Source: Enterobacter mori (GTDB lineage: Bacteria > Pseudomonadota > Gammaproteobacteria > Enterobacterales > Enterobacteriaceae). Taken from it: a stretch of 64,000 nucleotides of DNA. The notes beneath the pieces are model-generated. The model did no database searches, was not told the DNA's origin, and saw nothing but the letters and a program-made list of their open reading frames with translations. Of this stretch, positions 1 to 13,689 are shown in pieces. The stretch lies in NCBI RefSeq assembly GCF_025244905.1, contig NZ_CP104285.1, forward strand, positions 868,001-932,000. Reading direction: 5' to 3'. Position 1 is the stretch's first letter. Each line of letters starts with the position of its first letter. The translations under genes and the position numbers were made by a program.

Positions 1-550
1 CTTCCAGCTCAACCAGTTTCAGATTTTTCGGATTCTCGATAACGTCCAGTGCAGTCGGCAGCAAACCCACGCCGTCTTTCAGTTTAATCAGGCCCACTTT
101 CTGCAGCAGCAGCAGGGAGCGACCGAGGTTTGTTGGATCGTTAGGGATCGCAACCTGGGAACCTGGCTGCAGTTCATCAAGTGATTTGATTTTTTTCGAG
201 TAACCGGCAATCGGGTAAACGAAGGTGTTACCGGCTGCAACCAGCTTGTAGCCGCGATCTTTGATCTGCTGATCCAGGTATGGTTTATGCTGGAAGGCGT
301 TGGCGTCGATATCGCCTTTGCTTAGCGCTTCGTTCGGCAGCACGTAATCGTTGAAGGTCACCAGCTCAACGTCCAGACCATATTTCTCTTTCGCCACTTT
401 CTGCGCAACTTCAGCAACCTGCTGCTCAGCACCCACGATAACGCCCACTTTAATGTGGTTTGGATCTTTTTCGTCCTGACCGCAACCCACCAGTGCCAGA
501 GAGCCGATCAGCGCGCCTACCGCTGCAAGGGTCTTTAATTTAAACGCCAT
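1..550 (-). CDS. metQ: MetQ, D-methionine-binding lipoprotein (partial, N-terminal 183 residues)
   Basis: Substrate-binding lipoprotein of the MetNIQ methionine importer, anchored in the inner membrane facing the periplasm. The start codon is at 548-550. The first 23 residues form a lipoprotein signal with an LVGC lipobox (the Cys becomes the lipidated N-terminus), followed by the NLPA-type periplasmic binding fold (NDPTNLGRS and FQHKPYLDQQ segments visible). The family length is about 271 residues, so roughly the last third lies beyond the left edge. The gene is last in the metN-metI-metQ operon, 40 nt after metI. The reading is secure from similarity to E. coli MetQ. Confidence 0.97.
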   Translation of the reverse strand, partial: MAFKLKTLAAVGALIGSLALVGCGQDEKDPNHIKVGVIVGAEQQVAEVAQKVAKEKYGLDVELVTFNDYVLPNEALSKGDIDANAFQHKPYLDQQIKDRGYKLVAAGNTFVYPIAGYSKKIKSLDELQPGSQVAIPNDPTNLGRSLLLLQKVGLIKLKDGVGLLPTALDVIENPKNLKLVELE

Positions 551-590
551 GTTTTATCCTTAACTCGTCGAGTTTGTGTTGTGTGTAACG

Positions 591-1244
591 TTATTTGTGA
601 GTAACAGCCCGGACGATGCGATCGCCAGAGAATTGGATTAAGTAAACCAGCACAACCAGCAATACCAGAACGGTATTCATTACGGTAGCGTTATAACCAA
701 TATAACCATATTGATAGCCGATCTGGCCTAAACCGCCAGCGCCCACTGCACCACCCATCGCGGAATAACCGACCAGCGTAATAAGCGTGATGGTCGCTGC
801 GTTCACCAGGCCAGGCAACGCTTCAGGCAGCAGCACTTTGCGTACGATCTGCATCGGCGTTGCGCCCATCGCGCGGGAGGCTTCGATCAAACCGGTGGGG
901 ATCTCCAGCAGGGCATTTTCCACCATACGGGCGATAAACGGCGCTGCACCCACGGTCAGCGGAACGATGGCTGCCTGCAGACCGATAGACGTACCGACGA
1001 TCACGCGGGTAAACGGAATCATCCACACCAGCAGAATAATGAACGGGATGGAACGGAAGATATTCACCAGCGCAGAGAGGGTGCGATACAGTTTCGCGTT
1101 CTCAATGATTTGACCCGGACGCGTCACGTACAGCAGGACGCCGACCGGCAGGCCAATCACAAAACCAAAGAAGCCCGATACAAAGGTCATTGCCAGCGTT
1201 TCCCAAACGCCGCGAACCAGCAGCCACATCATCGGCTCAGACAT
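591..1244 (-). CDS. metI: MetI, methionine ABC transporter permease
   Basis: Integral inner-membrane subunit of the MetNIQ importer for D- and L-methionine. The 217 residues match the E. coli length. There are five hydrophobic segments, and the EAA loop that docks on the ATPase is visible at about residues 120-140 ([10 protein letters not shown]). The start overlaps the end of metN by 8 nt, indicating translational coupling. Transcription comes from the metN promoter under MetJ control. Confidence 0.98.
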   Translation of the reverse strand: MSEPMMWLLVRGVWETLAMTFVSGFFGFVIGLPVGVLLYVTRPGQIIENAKLYRTLSALVNIFRSIPFIILLVWMIPFTRVIVGTSIGLQAAIVPLTVGAAPFIARMVENALLEIPTGLIEASRAMGATPMQIVRKVLLPEALPGLVNAATITLITLVGYSAMGGAVGAGGLGQIGYQYGYIGYNATVMNTVLVLLVVLVYLIQFSGDRIVRAVTHK

Positions 1245-2268
1245 AACCCAGTACCTCTACTTTTACATGGTGTTCTTGCAGCCAGGCAATTGCCGCCTGG
1301 GTTTCTTCTTGTGTGCCGTGCATTTCCGTCAGCATGATGCCGAACTTCACGCCACCGGCGTAATCCATCTGCGCGCTAATGATGTTGTTGTTCACGTTAA
1401 AGCGACGGGCAGTTTCGGAAAGCAGCGGGGCGTCAACGGACTGACCGGTGAATTCCATACGCAGCATTGGGACGCTGTCGGCCGTTGCTTCTGTTTTCAG
1501 ACGATCCAGATAATCTTCCGGAATATCCAGATGCAGCGTGGACTGAATAAACTGCTGCGCCAGCGGGGTTTTCGGATGCGAGAACACTTCACTTACCGTG
1601 TCCTGCTCGATCAGTTCACCGTTACTGATGACCGCCACGCAGTCACAGATGCGTTTCACCACATCCATTTCGTGCGTAATAAGGAGGATCGTCAGGCCCA
1701 GGCGACGATTAATATCTTTCAGCAGTTCCAGAATCGAACGCGTGGTCGCCGGGTCCAGTGCGCTGGTCGCTTCATCGCACAGCAGCACCTTAGGATTACT
1801 TGCCAGCGCACGGGCAATCGCCACACGCTGTTTCTGCCCACCGGACAGGTTCGCAGGGTAGCTATCATGTTTATCGCCCAGACCCACGAGGTCGAGTAGT
1901 TCGGTGACGCGACGCTTCACTTCTTCTTTAGGCGTGTTGTCCAGCTCCAGTGGTAATGCGACGTTACCGAAAACGGTACGGGAAGCCAGCAGGTTGAAGT
2001 GCTGGAAGATCATGCCAATCTGACGGCGGGCTTTGGTGAGTTCTTTCTCTGAGAGGGCGGTAAGCTCTTGCCCGCCAACTTCAACGCTGCCCTGGGTTGG
2101 ACGCTCAAGCAGGTTAACACAACGGATCAGCGTACTTTTACCTGCACCCGATGCGCCAATGACGCCATAAATTTGACCAGCAGGAACATGCAGGCTGACA
2201 TTGTTCAACGCCTGAATGGTTCGGTTCCCCTGCTGGAACACTTTGGTGATATTGGAAAGTTTAATCAT
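1237..2268 (-). CDS. metN: MetN, methionine ABC transporter ATPase
   Basis: ATP-hydrolysing subunit of the methionine importer. It has a Walker A motif GASGAGKS at residues 38-45, an ABC signature LSGGQKQR, a Walker B ending [10 protein letters not shown], an H-loop ([10 protein letters not shown]) and a C-terminal regulatory NIL/C2 domain from about residue 265. In the family that domain binds methionine and inhibits transport (transinhibition). Length is 343, as in E. coli. It is the first gene of the minus-strand metNIQ operon; MetJ operator sequence lies about 90 nt upstream. Confidence 0.98.
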   Translation of the reverse strand: MIKLSNITKVFQQGNRTIQALNNVSLHVPAGQIYGVIGASGAGKSTLIRCVNLLERPTQGSVEVGGQELTALSEKELTKARRQIGMIFQHFNLLASRTVFGNVALPLELDNTPKEEVKRRVTELLDLVGLGDKHDSYPANLSGGQKQRVAIARALASNPKVLLCDEATSALDPATTRSILELLKDINRRLGLTILLITHEMDVVKRICDCVAVISNGELIEQDTVSEVFSHPKTPLAQQFIQSTLHLDIPEDYLDRLKTEATADSVPMLRMEFTGQSVDAPLLSETARRFNVNNNIISAQMDYAGGVKFGIMLTEMHGTQEETQAAIAWLQEHHVKVEVLGYV

Positions 2269-2352
2269 TAGATTATTTTTATCATATGTAAGTTAGCCGT
2301 GGCATTTTGTTCTGCCAGATACGGGTGATGACCGTAAACAAAACGGATGTTA

Positions 2353-2368
2353 AGGCATCCAGACGTCT
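2353..2368 (-). promoter_or_regulatory. MetJ operator (tandem met boxes) of metNIQ
   Basis: An exact consensus met box AGACGTCT lies at 2361-2368, adjoined by a degenerate half-box AGGCATCC at 2353-2360. MetJ bound to S-adenosylmethionine represses at tandem 8-bp boxes. The position between metN and the divergent gmhB gene fits control of metN. Confidence 0.8.
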
Positions 2369-2456
2369 AAATCAATCCAACTCTGTGCGATGAGCACTTT
2401 ATTGCGCTGCGATTCATGAGATACTAGCGGAACATGCCTTATTCAGGAGCAAACCG

Positions 2457-3023
2457 GTGGCAAAATCAGTACCCGCAATTTTTCTCGATCGTGATGGCAC
2501 TATTAATGTGGATCATGGTTACGTCCATGAGATTGATGAGTTCGAGTTTATCGAGGGCGCAATAGATGCCATGCGCCAGCTGAAAGAGAGGGGTTATGCG
2601 CTGGTGGTCGTGACGAACCAGTCCGGTATTGCACGCGGTAAATTCACCGAAGCGCAGTTCGAGACGCTGACGGAATGGATGGACTGGTCGCTGGCCGATC
2701 GCGGTGTGGATCTCGACGGCATCTATTATTGTCCGCATCACCCGCAGGGAACGGTAGAAGAGTATCGCCAGACCTGTGATTGCCGTAAACCGCATCCGGG
2801 GATGTTCATCTCTGCGCAGGAATTCCTGCACATTGATATGGCTGCCTCTTATATGGTGGGCGATAAACTGGAAGATATGCAGGCTGCTGCTGCTGCGGGT
2901 GTTGGGACCAAAATATTAGTTCGCACCGGTAAGCCAGTGACGCCAGAAGCAGAAAATGCAGCAGATTGGGTAATTAATAGTCTGGCAGACCTGCCTGAAG
3001 AGATTAAAAAGCACCAAAAATAG
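2457..3023 (+). CDS. gmhB: GmhB, D-glycero-D-manno-heptose-1,7-bisphosphate 7-phosphatase
   Basis: HAD-superfamily phosphatase of the ADP-heptose pathway for lipopolysaccharide inner core. It removes the 7-phosphate from heptose 1,7-bisphosphate in the cytoplasm. The catalytic DxD is D11/D13 (FLDRDGT). The conserved zinc-site cysteine/histidine loop CPHHP...CDCRKP is present at about residues 92-110, and the C-terminal motif GDKLEDM is intact. Length is 188 against 191 in E. coli. The GTG start is chosen because it follows a ribosome-binding site (CAGGAG) and matches the homologue's MAKSVPAIF start. The gene is divergent from metN. GmhA, an earlier step of the same pathway, is encoded at 29885. 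Confidence 0.97.
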   Translation: MAKSVPAIFLDRDGTINVDHGYVHEIDEFEFIEGAIDAMRQLKERGYALVVVTNQSGIARGKFTEAQFETLTEWMDWSLADRGVDLDGIYYCPHHPQGTVEEYRQTCDCRKPHPGMFISAQEFLHIDMAASYMVGDKLEDMQAAAAAGVGTKILVRTGKPVTPEAENAADWVINSLADLPEEIKKHQK

Positions 3024-3072
3024 TCGTTTTGGTGAAAAGGTGAGCGGTCGAAATAAAAATGCATTTTTCCGC

Positions 3073-3100
3073 TTGTCATTCCTCGGCGGCTCCCTATAAT
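3073..3100 (+). promoter_or_regulatory. rRNA operon promoter P1
   Basis: -35 TTGTCA (3073-3078) and -10 TATAAT (3095-3100) are separated by 16 nt, followed by a GC-rich discriminator GCGCC. The AT-rich tract just upstream (3050-3070) is a plausible UP element. Position, about 290 nt before the 16S gene, matches P1 of enteric rrn operons, which is the stringently controlled promoter. Confidence 0.85.
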
Positions 3101-3181
3101 GCGCCTCCATCGACACGGCGGATGTGAATCACTTCACAGACAACCCGGTCGGTTGAAGAGAAAAAATCCTGAAATAACGGG

Positions 3182-3209
3182 TTGACTCTGAAAGAGGAAA
3201 GCGTAATAT
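3182..3209 (+). promoter_or_regulatory. rRNA operon promoter P2
   Basis: -35 TTGACT (3182-3187) and -10 TAATAT (3204-3209) with a 16-nt spacer, about 110 nt downstream of P1, which is the usual P1-P2 separation in enteric rrn operons. Confidence 0.8.
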
Positions 3210-3219
3210 ACGCCACCTC

Positions 3220-3259
3220 GCGACAGAGCGCTAAAGCGCGTCGCAACTGCTCTTTAACA
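3220..3259 (+). promoter_or_regulatory. rrn antitermination site (boxB-like hairpin and boxA)
   Basis: A hairpin GCGAC...GCGC-TAAA-GCGC...GTCGC (3220-3244) is followed by boxA TGCTCTTTAACA (3248-3259). In enteric rrn operons this leader recruits NusB/NusE and SuhB to block Rho-dependent termination within rRNA. Confidence 0.85.
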
Positions 3260-3391
3260 ATTTATCAGACAATCTGTGTGGGCACTCAAAGTGACATGGA
3301 TTCTTAACGTCGCAAGACGAAAAATGAATACCAAGTCTCTGAGTGAACATACGTAATTCATTACGAAGTTTAATTCACGAGCATCAAACTT

Positions 3392-4931
<1,540 letters not shown>

Positions 4932-4999
4932 CCTTAAAGAACCTGCCTTTGTAGTGTCCACACAGATTGTCTGATGAAAATAGCAGTAAAAATCTCTGC

Positions 5000-5076
<77 letters not shown>

Positions 5077-5159
5077 AATTTTCCCTGAATACTGCGTTGC
5101 GGCAACGCTCACATACTGATGTATGCTTCGCGTTACCACGCCTTGTCTCAGGAAAAATT
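5077..5159 (+). repeat. Long inverted repeat filling the tRNA-Ile/tRNA-Ala spacer
   Basis: Outer arms AATTTTCCCTGA (5077-5088) and TCAGGAAAAATT (5148-5159) pair with one mismatch. Inside are AACGC...GCGTT and a perfect CATAC-TGAT-GTATG hairpin near 5112-5125. The spacer RNA can therefore fold into one long rod bringing the two tRNAs together. It may serve processing of the precursor; it carries no gene. Confidence 0.6.
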
Positions 5160-5186
5160 ACCGGTACAGAGATTAGTGTATACGAT

Positions 5187-5262
5187 GGGGTTATAGCTCA
5201 GCTGGGAGAGCGCCTGCCTTGCACGCAGGAGGTCTGCGGTTCGATCCCGCATAGCTCCACCA
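5187..5262 (+). tRNA. alaV: tRNA-Ala (TGC)
   Basis: A 76-nt cloverleaf with anticodon TGC at 5220-5222, a GGTTCGATCCC T-arm and encoded CCA at the 3' end. The acceptor stem begins GGGGTTA, with a T where I recall C in the E. coli gene, which still pairs as a wobble. Confidence 0.98.
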
Positions 5263-5325
5263 TCCTTTTACTGCGAAATACAAGAAAACTTCAGAGTGAA
5301 CCTGAAAAGGTGCACTGCGAAGTTT

Positions 5326-5337
5326 TGCTCTTTAAAA
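5326..5337 (+). promoter_or_regulatory. boxA upstream of 23S rRNA
   Basis: TGCTCTTTAAAA is a second boxA antitermination element in the spacer about 100 nt before the 23S gene, the usual position in enteric rrn operons. Confidence 0.75.
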
Positions 5338-5434
5338 ATCTGGATCAAGCTGAAAATTGAAACGACACACAGTTAATGTGTGTTCGAGTCTCTCAAATTT
5401 TCGCAATCAGAAGTGAAACATCTTCGGGTTGTGA

Positions 5435-8340
<2,906 letters not shown>

Positions 8341-8408
8341 ACAACGCCGAAGATGTTTTGGCGAAGATACAGACACGATTTTCAGCCTGATACAGATTTA
8401 ACAGAATT

Positions 8409-8528
8409 TGCCTGGCGGCTTTAGCGCGGTGGTCCCACCTGACCCCATGCCGAACTCAGAAGTGAAACGCCGTAGCGCCGATGGTAGTGTGGGGTCTCCC
8501 CATGTGAGAGTAGGGAACTGCCAGGCAT
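8409..8528 (+). rRNA. rrfH: 5S ribosomal RNA
   Basis: 120 nt from TGCCTGGCGGC to GCCAGGCAT, with the terminal stem pairing and loop sequence ACCCCATGCCGAACTCAGAA typical of enteric 5S. Third rRNA of the operon. Confidence 0.98.
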
Positions 8529-8582
8529 CAAATTAAGTAGTAAGCCGGTGCATTAATCCGGTGGTTACAAGCAGTCTTCGGT

Positions 8583-8659
8583 GGAGCGGTAGTTCAGTCG
8601 GTTAGAATACCTGCCTGTCACGCAGGGGGTCGCGGGTTCGAGTCCCGTCCGTTCCGCCA
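8583..8659 (+). tRNA. aspU: tRNA-Asp (GTC), distal gene of the rRNA operon
   Basis: A 77-nt cloverleaf with anticodon GTC at 8617-8619 and encoded CCA. It is identical in sequence to the second tRNA-Asp at 18027. E. coli rrnH likewise ends with aspU. Confidence 0.98.
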
Positions 8660-8667
8660 CTTATTAA

Positions 8668-8697
8668 AAGCCCTGAGCTAACGCTCAGGGCTTTTTT
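8668..8697 (+). terminator. Rho-independent terminator of the rRNA operon
   Basis: Stem AGCCCTGAGC-TAAC-GCTCAGGGCT followed by a run of six T. It sits 9 nt after the tRNA-Asp gene. Confidence 0.92.
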
Positions 8698-8822
8698 CTT
8701 ATCTGCCGTTTAATTATTGCGGAATTAGCAAAAATTCTCTGCTTCCTGCGTTCTTTTTCTTCATAACACTACCCGCCATAATCTTCCTCAGTTTACGAAC
8801 ATAATGATTAACGAGGAATAAC

Positions 8823-9626
8823 ATGACTATCCCTGCATTTGGTCTGGGCACTTTCCGCCTGAAAGACGACGTTGTAATTGCATCTGTAAAAACTGCACTT
8901 GAACTTGGCTATCGCACCGTTGATACGGCGCAAATTTATGAAAACGAAGCGGCTGTAGGCCAGGCGCTCGAAGAGAGCGGCGTACCGCGCAGCGACCTTT
9001 TCATCACTACCAAGATCTGGATTGAGAATCTCAGTAAAGATAAGCTGATCCCAAGCCTGAAAGAGAGCCTGAAAAAACTGCGTACTGACTATGTGGACCT
9101 GACGCTGGTTCACTGGCCATCACCGAAAGATGCCGTCTCGGTGGAAGAATTCATGCAGGCGCTGCTGGAAGCGAAAAAGCAGGGCTTAACGCGTGAAATT
9201 GGTATCTCCAACTTTACTATCCCGCTGATGGAAAAAGCGATTGCTGCTATTGGCGCGGAAAATATTGCGACCAACCAAATTGAACTGTCCCCATATCTGC
9301 AAAACCGCAAAGTGGTGGACTGGGCAAAACAGCACGGTATCCATATCACCTCTTACATGACGCTGGCCTACGGTAAAGCGCTGAAAGATGCGGTGATTAC
9401 CCGTATTGCGGAGAAACACAACGCGACAGCGGCCCAGGTGATCCTGGCATGGGCAATGGGTGAAGGTTATGCCGTGATCCCGTCCTCGACCAAGCGTGAA
9501 AACCTGGCAAGCAACCTGTTAGCACTGGATCTCCAGCTGGATGAAGAGGATAAAAAAGCGATCGCGGCACTGGATTGCAACGATCGTCTGGTGAGCCCGG
9601 AAGGGTTAGCGCCGAACTGGGATTAA
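8823..9626 (+). CDS. dkgB: DkgB, 2,5-diketo-D-gluconate reductase / methylglyoxal aldo-keto reductase
   Basis: NADPH-dependent cytosolic aldo-keto reductase of 267 residues. In the family it reduces 2,5-diketogluconate and also methylglyoxal and other aldehydes. The catalytic tetrad is visible: D34, Y39, K64 and H97. The NADPH-binding C-terminal segment IPSSTKREN is intact. A ribosome-binding site (AACGAGGAATAAC) precedes the ATG. Position immediately after the rRNA operon and before yafC is as in E. coli. Confidence 0.96.
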   Translation: MTIPAFGLGTFRLKDDVVIASVKTALELGYRTVDTAQIYENEAAVGQALEESGVPRSDLFITTKIWIENLSKDKLIPSLKESLKKLRTDYVDLTLVHWPSPKDAVSVEEFMQALLEAKKQGLTREIGISNFTIPLMEKAIAAIGAENIATNQIELSPYLQNRKVVDWAKQHGIHITSYMTLAYGKALKDAVITRIAEKHNATAAQVILAWAMGEGYAVIPSSTKRENLASNLLALDLQLDEEDKKAIAALDCNDRLVSPEGLAPNWD

Positions 9627-9648
9627 TATTGACCCAACCCTCTGTATT

Positions 9649-10563
9649 CTAAAACCCTCGCACAGCTCCTTCGGGAGCTGTTTTTATATGTTCGCTCAGG
9701 AAGTCGATAAAGGCACGAATACGTGTACTGACGGCTCTGTCGCTGTAATAAACCGCGCTAAAAGGCATCTCCACCGGCAGACGTTTATCTGCCATCAGCT
9801 CCACGAGTTCTCCGCGTGCGATCTCTTTATCAATCATGTAATCAGACAAGCAGGCGATACCATTTCCGGTAAGGCACAGCTGTTTTAGCGTTTCCCCACT
9901 GTTTGATGATAATCCGCAGGTAATTTCATGAAGCTGACCATCATGACAGGCGACGGGCCAGGTATTTAGCGACACCGGTTCCGTAAAGCCCAGACACAGA
10001 TGTTGCGCCAGCTCTTCTACCGTCTCGGGCTTTCCATGCTCAGCAATATACTGCGGCGACGCGATGATTTTACGGTAGCTGGCAAACAGGGGGCGGGCAC
10101 GTAAGCTTGAATCAGTCAGCGTTCCCGCCCGGATCGCGACATCAACTTTGCGTTCAATAAGATTGATAAAGGTTTCGGAGGAGACCAGTGATAACGTCAT
10201 CTCTGGATAACGTTCGCGGAAGGGCTTAATCAGCGGCATCAGAAAATGCAGAACCACAGGCGTTGCCGCATCGATACGCAGCAATCCACGCGGTGTGCTG
10301 CGCGATTCCATAATCTCTGTCTCCGCTGCGGCCATCTCCTGCAGGACGGACTGCACGCGGCGGAAATAACGCTCACCTTCTTCCGTCAGGCTCAGCTGTC
10401 GTGTTGTTCGGTTGAGCAAACTCACCCCAAGCTTCATCTCCAGCTTTTTCACCGAGCGACTGATCGCGGAATTTGCTTGCCCCAGCTGTTCCGCTGCGCG
10501 GCTAAAGCTGCCGCTCTCGACGACGGCGACAAAGATTGTCAGCTCTTCCGAGGTTGCTTTCAT
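9649..10563 (-). CDS. yafC: YafC, LysR-type transcriptional regulator
   Basis: A 304-residue LysR protein with an N-terminal winged helix ([23 protein letters not shown], read in two parts: FSRAAEQLG and [10 protein letters not shown]) and a substrate-binding domain that ends the protein. It closely resembles E. coli YafC, whose target is not established. The start at 10563 is preferred over an upstream TTG at 10587 because an AGGTGG ribosome-binding site precedes it and the homologue starts MKATSEEL. It is divergent from an MFS exporter gene that E. coli lacks at this place, so it may regulate that exporter (inference). Confidence 0.93.
   Translation of the reverse strand: MKATSEELTIFVAVVESGSFSRAAEQLGQANSAISRSVKKLEMKLGVSLLNRTTRQLSLTEEGERYFRRVQSVLQEMAAAETEIMESRSTPRGLLRIDAATPVVLHFLMPLIKPFRERYPEMTLSLVSSETFINLIERKVDVAIRAGTLTDSSLRARPLFASYRKIIASPQYIAEHGKPETVEELAQHLCLGFTEPVSLNTWPVACHDGQLHEITCGLSSNSGETLKQLCLTGNGIACLSDYMIDKEIARGELVELMADKRLPVEMPFSAVYYSDRAVSTRIRAFIDFLSEHIKTAPEGAVRGF
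9661..9685 (+). terminator. Terminator after dkgB, inside the yafC 3' end
   Basis: Stem ACAGCTCC-TTC-GGGAGCTGT followed by TTTTT on the plus strand, 35 nt after the dkgB stop. It overlaps the last coding bases of the convergent yafC, so the yafC C-terminal codons also encode the dkgB terminator. Confidence 0.8.
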
Positions 10564-10667
10564 TGTTGCACCACCTGCAAAATTCAATTGATATTCTGAC
10601 CATTTTTGTTATTTAAGCACTGGCGCATACTGCCTGTCATCTTAATCCTGTAAAGACGGAGTATTTT

Positions 10668-11843
10668 ATGCCATTGGCGCTACTTGCCCTCACGATCAGT
10701 GCCTTTGCGATAGGCACAACCGAGTTCGTTATTGTCGGACTGGTTCCTACCATCGCTAATCAACTTGCCATCTCGCTCCCTTCAGCGGGCTTGCTGGTGT
10801 CAATCTATGCGTTGGGTGTTGCTGTTGGTGCACCTGTACTGACCGCGCTGACAGGGCGTTTCCCGCGTAAACGGCTGTTAGTTGCCCTGATGGTACTCTT
10901 CACCGCTGGCAACCTGCTGGCCTGGCAGGCGCCGGACTACACCACGCTGGTGATCGCCCGCCTTCTGACTGGCCTCGCACATGGCGTGTTCTTCTCCATC
11001 GGTTCAACCATTGCAACCAGCCTGGTGGCTAAAGAGAAAGCCGCATCCGCCATCGCCATCATGTTTGGTGGGTTAACCGTTGCGTTGGTCACTGGGGTGC
11101 CGTTAGGGACCTTTATTGGCCAACATTTTGGCTGGCGTGAAACTTTCCTGGCCGTATCACTGCTGGGCGTGATTGCCCTGGTCGCCAGTATGCTGTTGGT
11201 GCCATCCAATATCCCTGGACGGGCGAGCGCAAGCCTGAGCGATCAACTGAAGGTGCTCACTCATCCGCGTTTGCTGATCATTTACGCCGTTACGGCTCTT
11301 GGCTATGGTGGCGTGTTTACTGCTTTCACCTTCCTGGCACCCATGATGCAGGATCTGGCTGGCTTTTCCCCAGCGGCAGTAAGCTGGATTTTGCTGGGCT
11401 ACGGTATTTCTGTCGCGATTGGTAACATCTGGGGCGGCAAACTTGCAGATAAGCATGGTGCGGTACCGGCTCTTAAGTTCATTTTCGCTGCACTGGTTGT
11501 TCTGCTGATGATTTTCCAGTTCACCGCATCGATCCAGTACGCCGCGCTGATCACCGTGCTGGTTATGGGGATCTTCGCCTTTGGTAACGTGCCGGGTTTG
11601 CAGGTGTACGTGGTGCAAAAGGCCGAACTGTATACGCCAAATGCGGTAGATGTTGCATCGGGCCTGAACATTGCCGCATTCAATATCGGTATCGCGATCG
11701 GTTCCATCGTAGGCGGACAAACCGTAGAACACTTCGGGTTAACCCAAACGCCGTGGATCGGTGCGGTCATTGTGCTTGTCGCTTTCCTGCTGATTGGACT
11801 CAGTGGACGGCTTGATAAACCGGCTCGCGTGGCGCTTGGGTAA
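10668..11843 (+). CDS. MFS transporter, DHA1 drug/sugar exporter type
   Basis: A 391-residue major facilitator superfamily protein with about 12 membrane segments. Family marks include the TTEFVIVGL signature in helix 1, the cytoplasmic loop 2-3 sequence (GRFPRKRLL) and a proline-rich antiporter motif region (VTGVPLG, about residues 140-150). It resembles the AraJ/YdhP/PbuE group of proton-coupled exporters; the substrate cannot be told. It lies divergent from yafC (LysR) with about 100 nt between, and interrupts the yafC-yafD adjacency seen in E. coli. A divergent regulator plus exporter layout suggests local control. Confidence 0.85.
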   Translation: MPLALLALTISAFAIGTTEFVIVGLVPTIANQLAISLPSAGLLVSIYALGVAVGAPVLTALTGRFPRKRLLVALMVLFTAGNLLAWQAPDYTTLVIARLLTGLAHGVFFSIGSTIATSLVAKEKAASAIAIMFGGLTVALVTGVPLGTFIGQHFGWRETFLAVSLLGVIALVASMLLVPSNIPGRASASLSDQLKVLTHPRLLIIYAVTALGYGGVFTAFTFLAPMMQDLAGFSPAAVSWILLGYGISVAIGNIWGGKLADKHGAVPALKFIFAALVVLLMIFQFTASIQYAALITVLVMGIFAFGNVPGLQVYVVQKAELYTPNAVDVASGLNIAAFNIGIAIGSIVGGQTVEHFGLTQTPWIGAVIVLVAFLLIGLSGRLDKPARVALG

Positions 11844-11928
11844 GTAGCAGTAAGTGCTTGCTTACAAAACTGGAAAGCGGTTTCTCAGTAATTGCGTTGA
11901 AAGTGTGACCTAAAATCCCTATAACATT

Positions 11929-11958
11929 AGAACCAGTCCGTTTTTCCGGGCTGGTTCA
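11929..11958 (+). terminator. Hairpin between the MFS gene and yafD
   Basis: GAACCAGTCCG-TTTTT-CCGGGCTGGTTC forms a strong stem with one bulge, about 90 nt after the MFS stop and 23 nt before the yafD GTG. There is no T-run after the stem, so it may be a leader structure rather than a true terminator. Confidence 0.4.
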
Positions 11959-11966
11959 CGTTATAG

Positions 11967-12782
<816 letters not shown>

Positions 12783-12859
12783 TGGTGCGTCAGGTCTGCC
12801 GTGGGGCAGGCCTCTGCGGGTGCTGCCCTTTATTTTTTAACCAACAAAAGGACAGTACG

Positions 12860-13636
12860 ATGACAACAACAACACACACCCATCATGACAACGTAGAAAA
12901 ACAGTTTGGTTCTCAGGCAAGTGCGTATCTGAGCAGCGCCGTGCATGCGTCTGGGCGCGATCTGGTGCGTCTCGGGGAGCGTCTGGCAGCATTCCCACGG
13001 GCACACGTGCTGGATTTAGGGTGTGGTGCAGGTCATGCCAGCTTTACGGCCGCACAGCAGGTGGCACAGGTGATCGCGTATGATTTATCCAGCCAGATGC
13101 TCGAGGTGGTTGCAGAAGCTGCAAAAGCCAAAGGACTGAGCAACGTGGCTACGCGCCAGGGCTACGCCGAATCTTTGCCTTTCGACGATGCGTCGTTTGA
13201 TGTGGTCATTAGCCGCTACTCCGCCCACCACTGGCATGATGTCGGCCAGGCCTTACGGGAAGTGACGCGCGTATTGAAGCCGGGAGGCGTCTGCATCATT
13301 ATGGACGTTATGTCTCCGGGTCATCCGGTGCGGGATATCTGGTTGCAAACGGTTGAAGCGCTGCGCGACACTTCCCACGTGCAGAACTACTCCAGCGGTC
13401 AATGGTTATCGCTGATAACGGAGGCTGGGTTGATTTCCCGCTCACTGATAACAGACCGCTTGCCGCTGGAATATAACACCTGGATCGCACGTATGCGCAC
13501 GCCTGAAGCGCTGAGCCGGGCGATTCGTATATATCAGGAAAGCGCATCTGCGGAAGTGAAAGCTTACTTTGAACTGCAGGAAGATGGCTCGTTCACCAGC
13601 GACACCATCATGGCTGAAGCGCAAAAGGCGGGTTAA
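12860..13636 (+). CDS. yafE: YafE, class I SAM-dependent methyltransferase
   Basis: A 258-residue methyltransferase with motif I VLDLGCGAGHAS (about residues 52-63) and post-motif segments of the UbiE/Methyltransf_11 type. The substrate is unknown. The start at 12860 follows a clear AAAAGGA site and gives MTTTTHTHHDNVEKQFG; the longer open frame upstream begins with unrelated Cys-rich residues and is not expected to be translated. The annotated E. coli YafE is shorter (207) and lacks the first part. Confidence 0.93.
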   Translation: MTTTTHTHHDNVEKQFGSQASAYLSSAVHASGRDLVRLGERLAAFPRAHVLDLGCGAGHASFTAAQQVAQVIAYDLSSQMLEVVAEAAKAKGLSNVATRQGYAESLPFDDASFDVVISRYSAHHWHDVGQALREVTRVLKPGGVCIIMDVMSPGHPVRDIWLQTVEALRDTSHVQNYSSGQWLSLITEAGLISRSLITDRLPLEYNTWIARMRTPEALSRAIRIYQESASAEVKAYFELQEDGSFTSDTIMAEAQKAG

Positions 13637-13640
13637 AACA

Positions 13641-13672
13641 AAAAAGGCATCGAGGGGAATCGGTGCCTTTTT
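13641..13672. terminator. Bidirectional terminator between yafE and mltD
   Basis: AAAAAGGCA-CGAGGGGAATCGG-TGCCTTTTT: a stem flanked by an A-run on one side and a T-run on the other. It can end both convergent genes. Confidence 0.8.
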
Positions 13673-13689
13673 ATCTCAGGAATGTCTCA

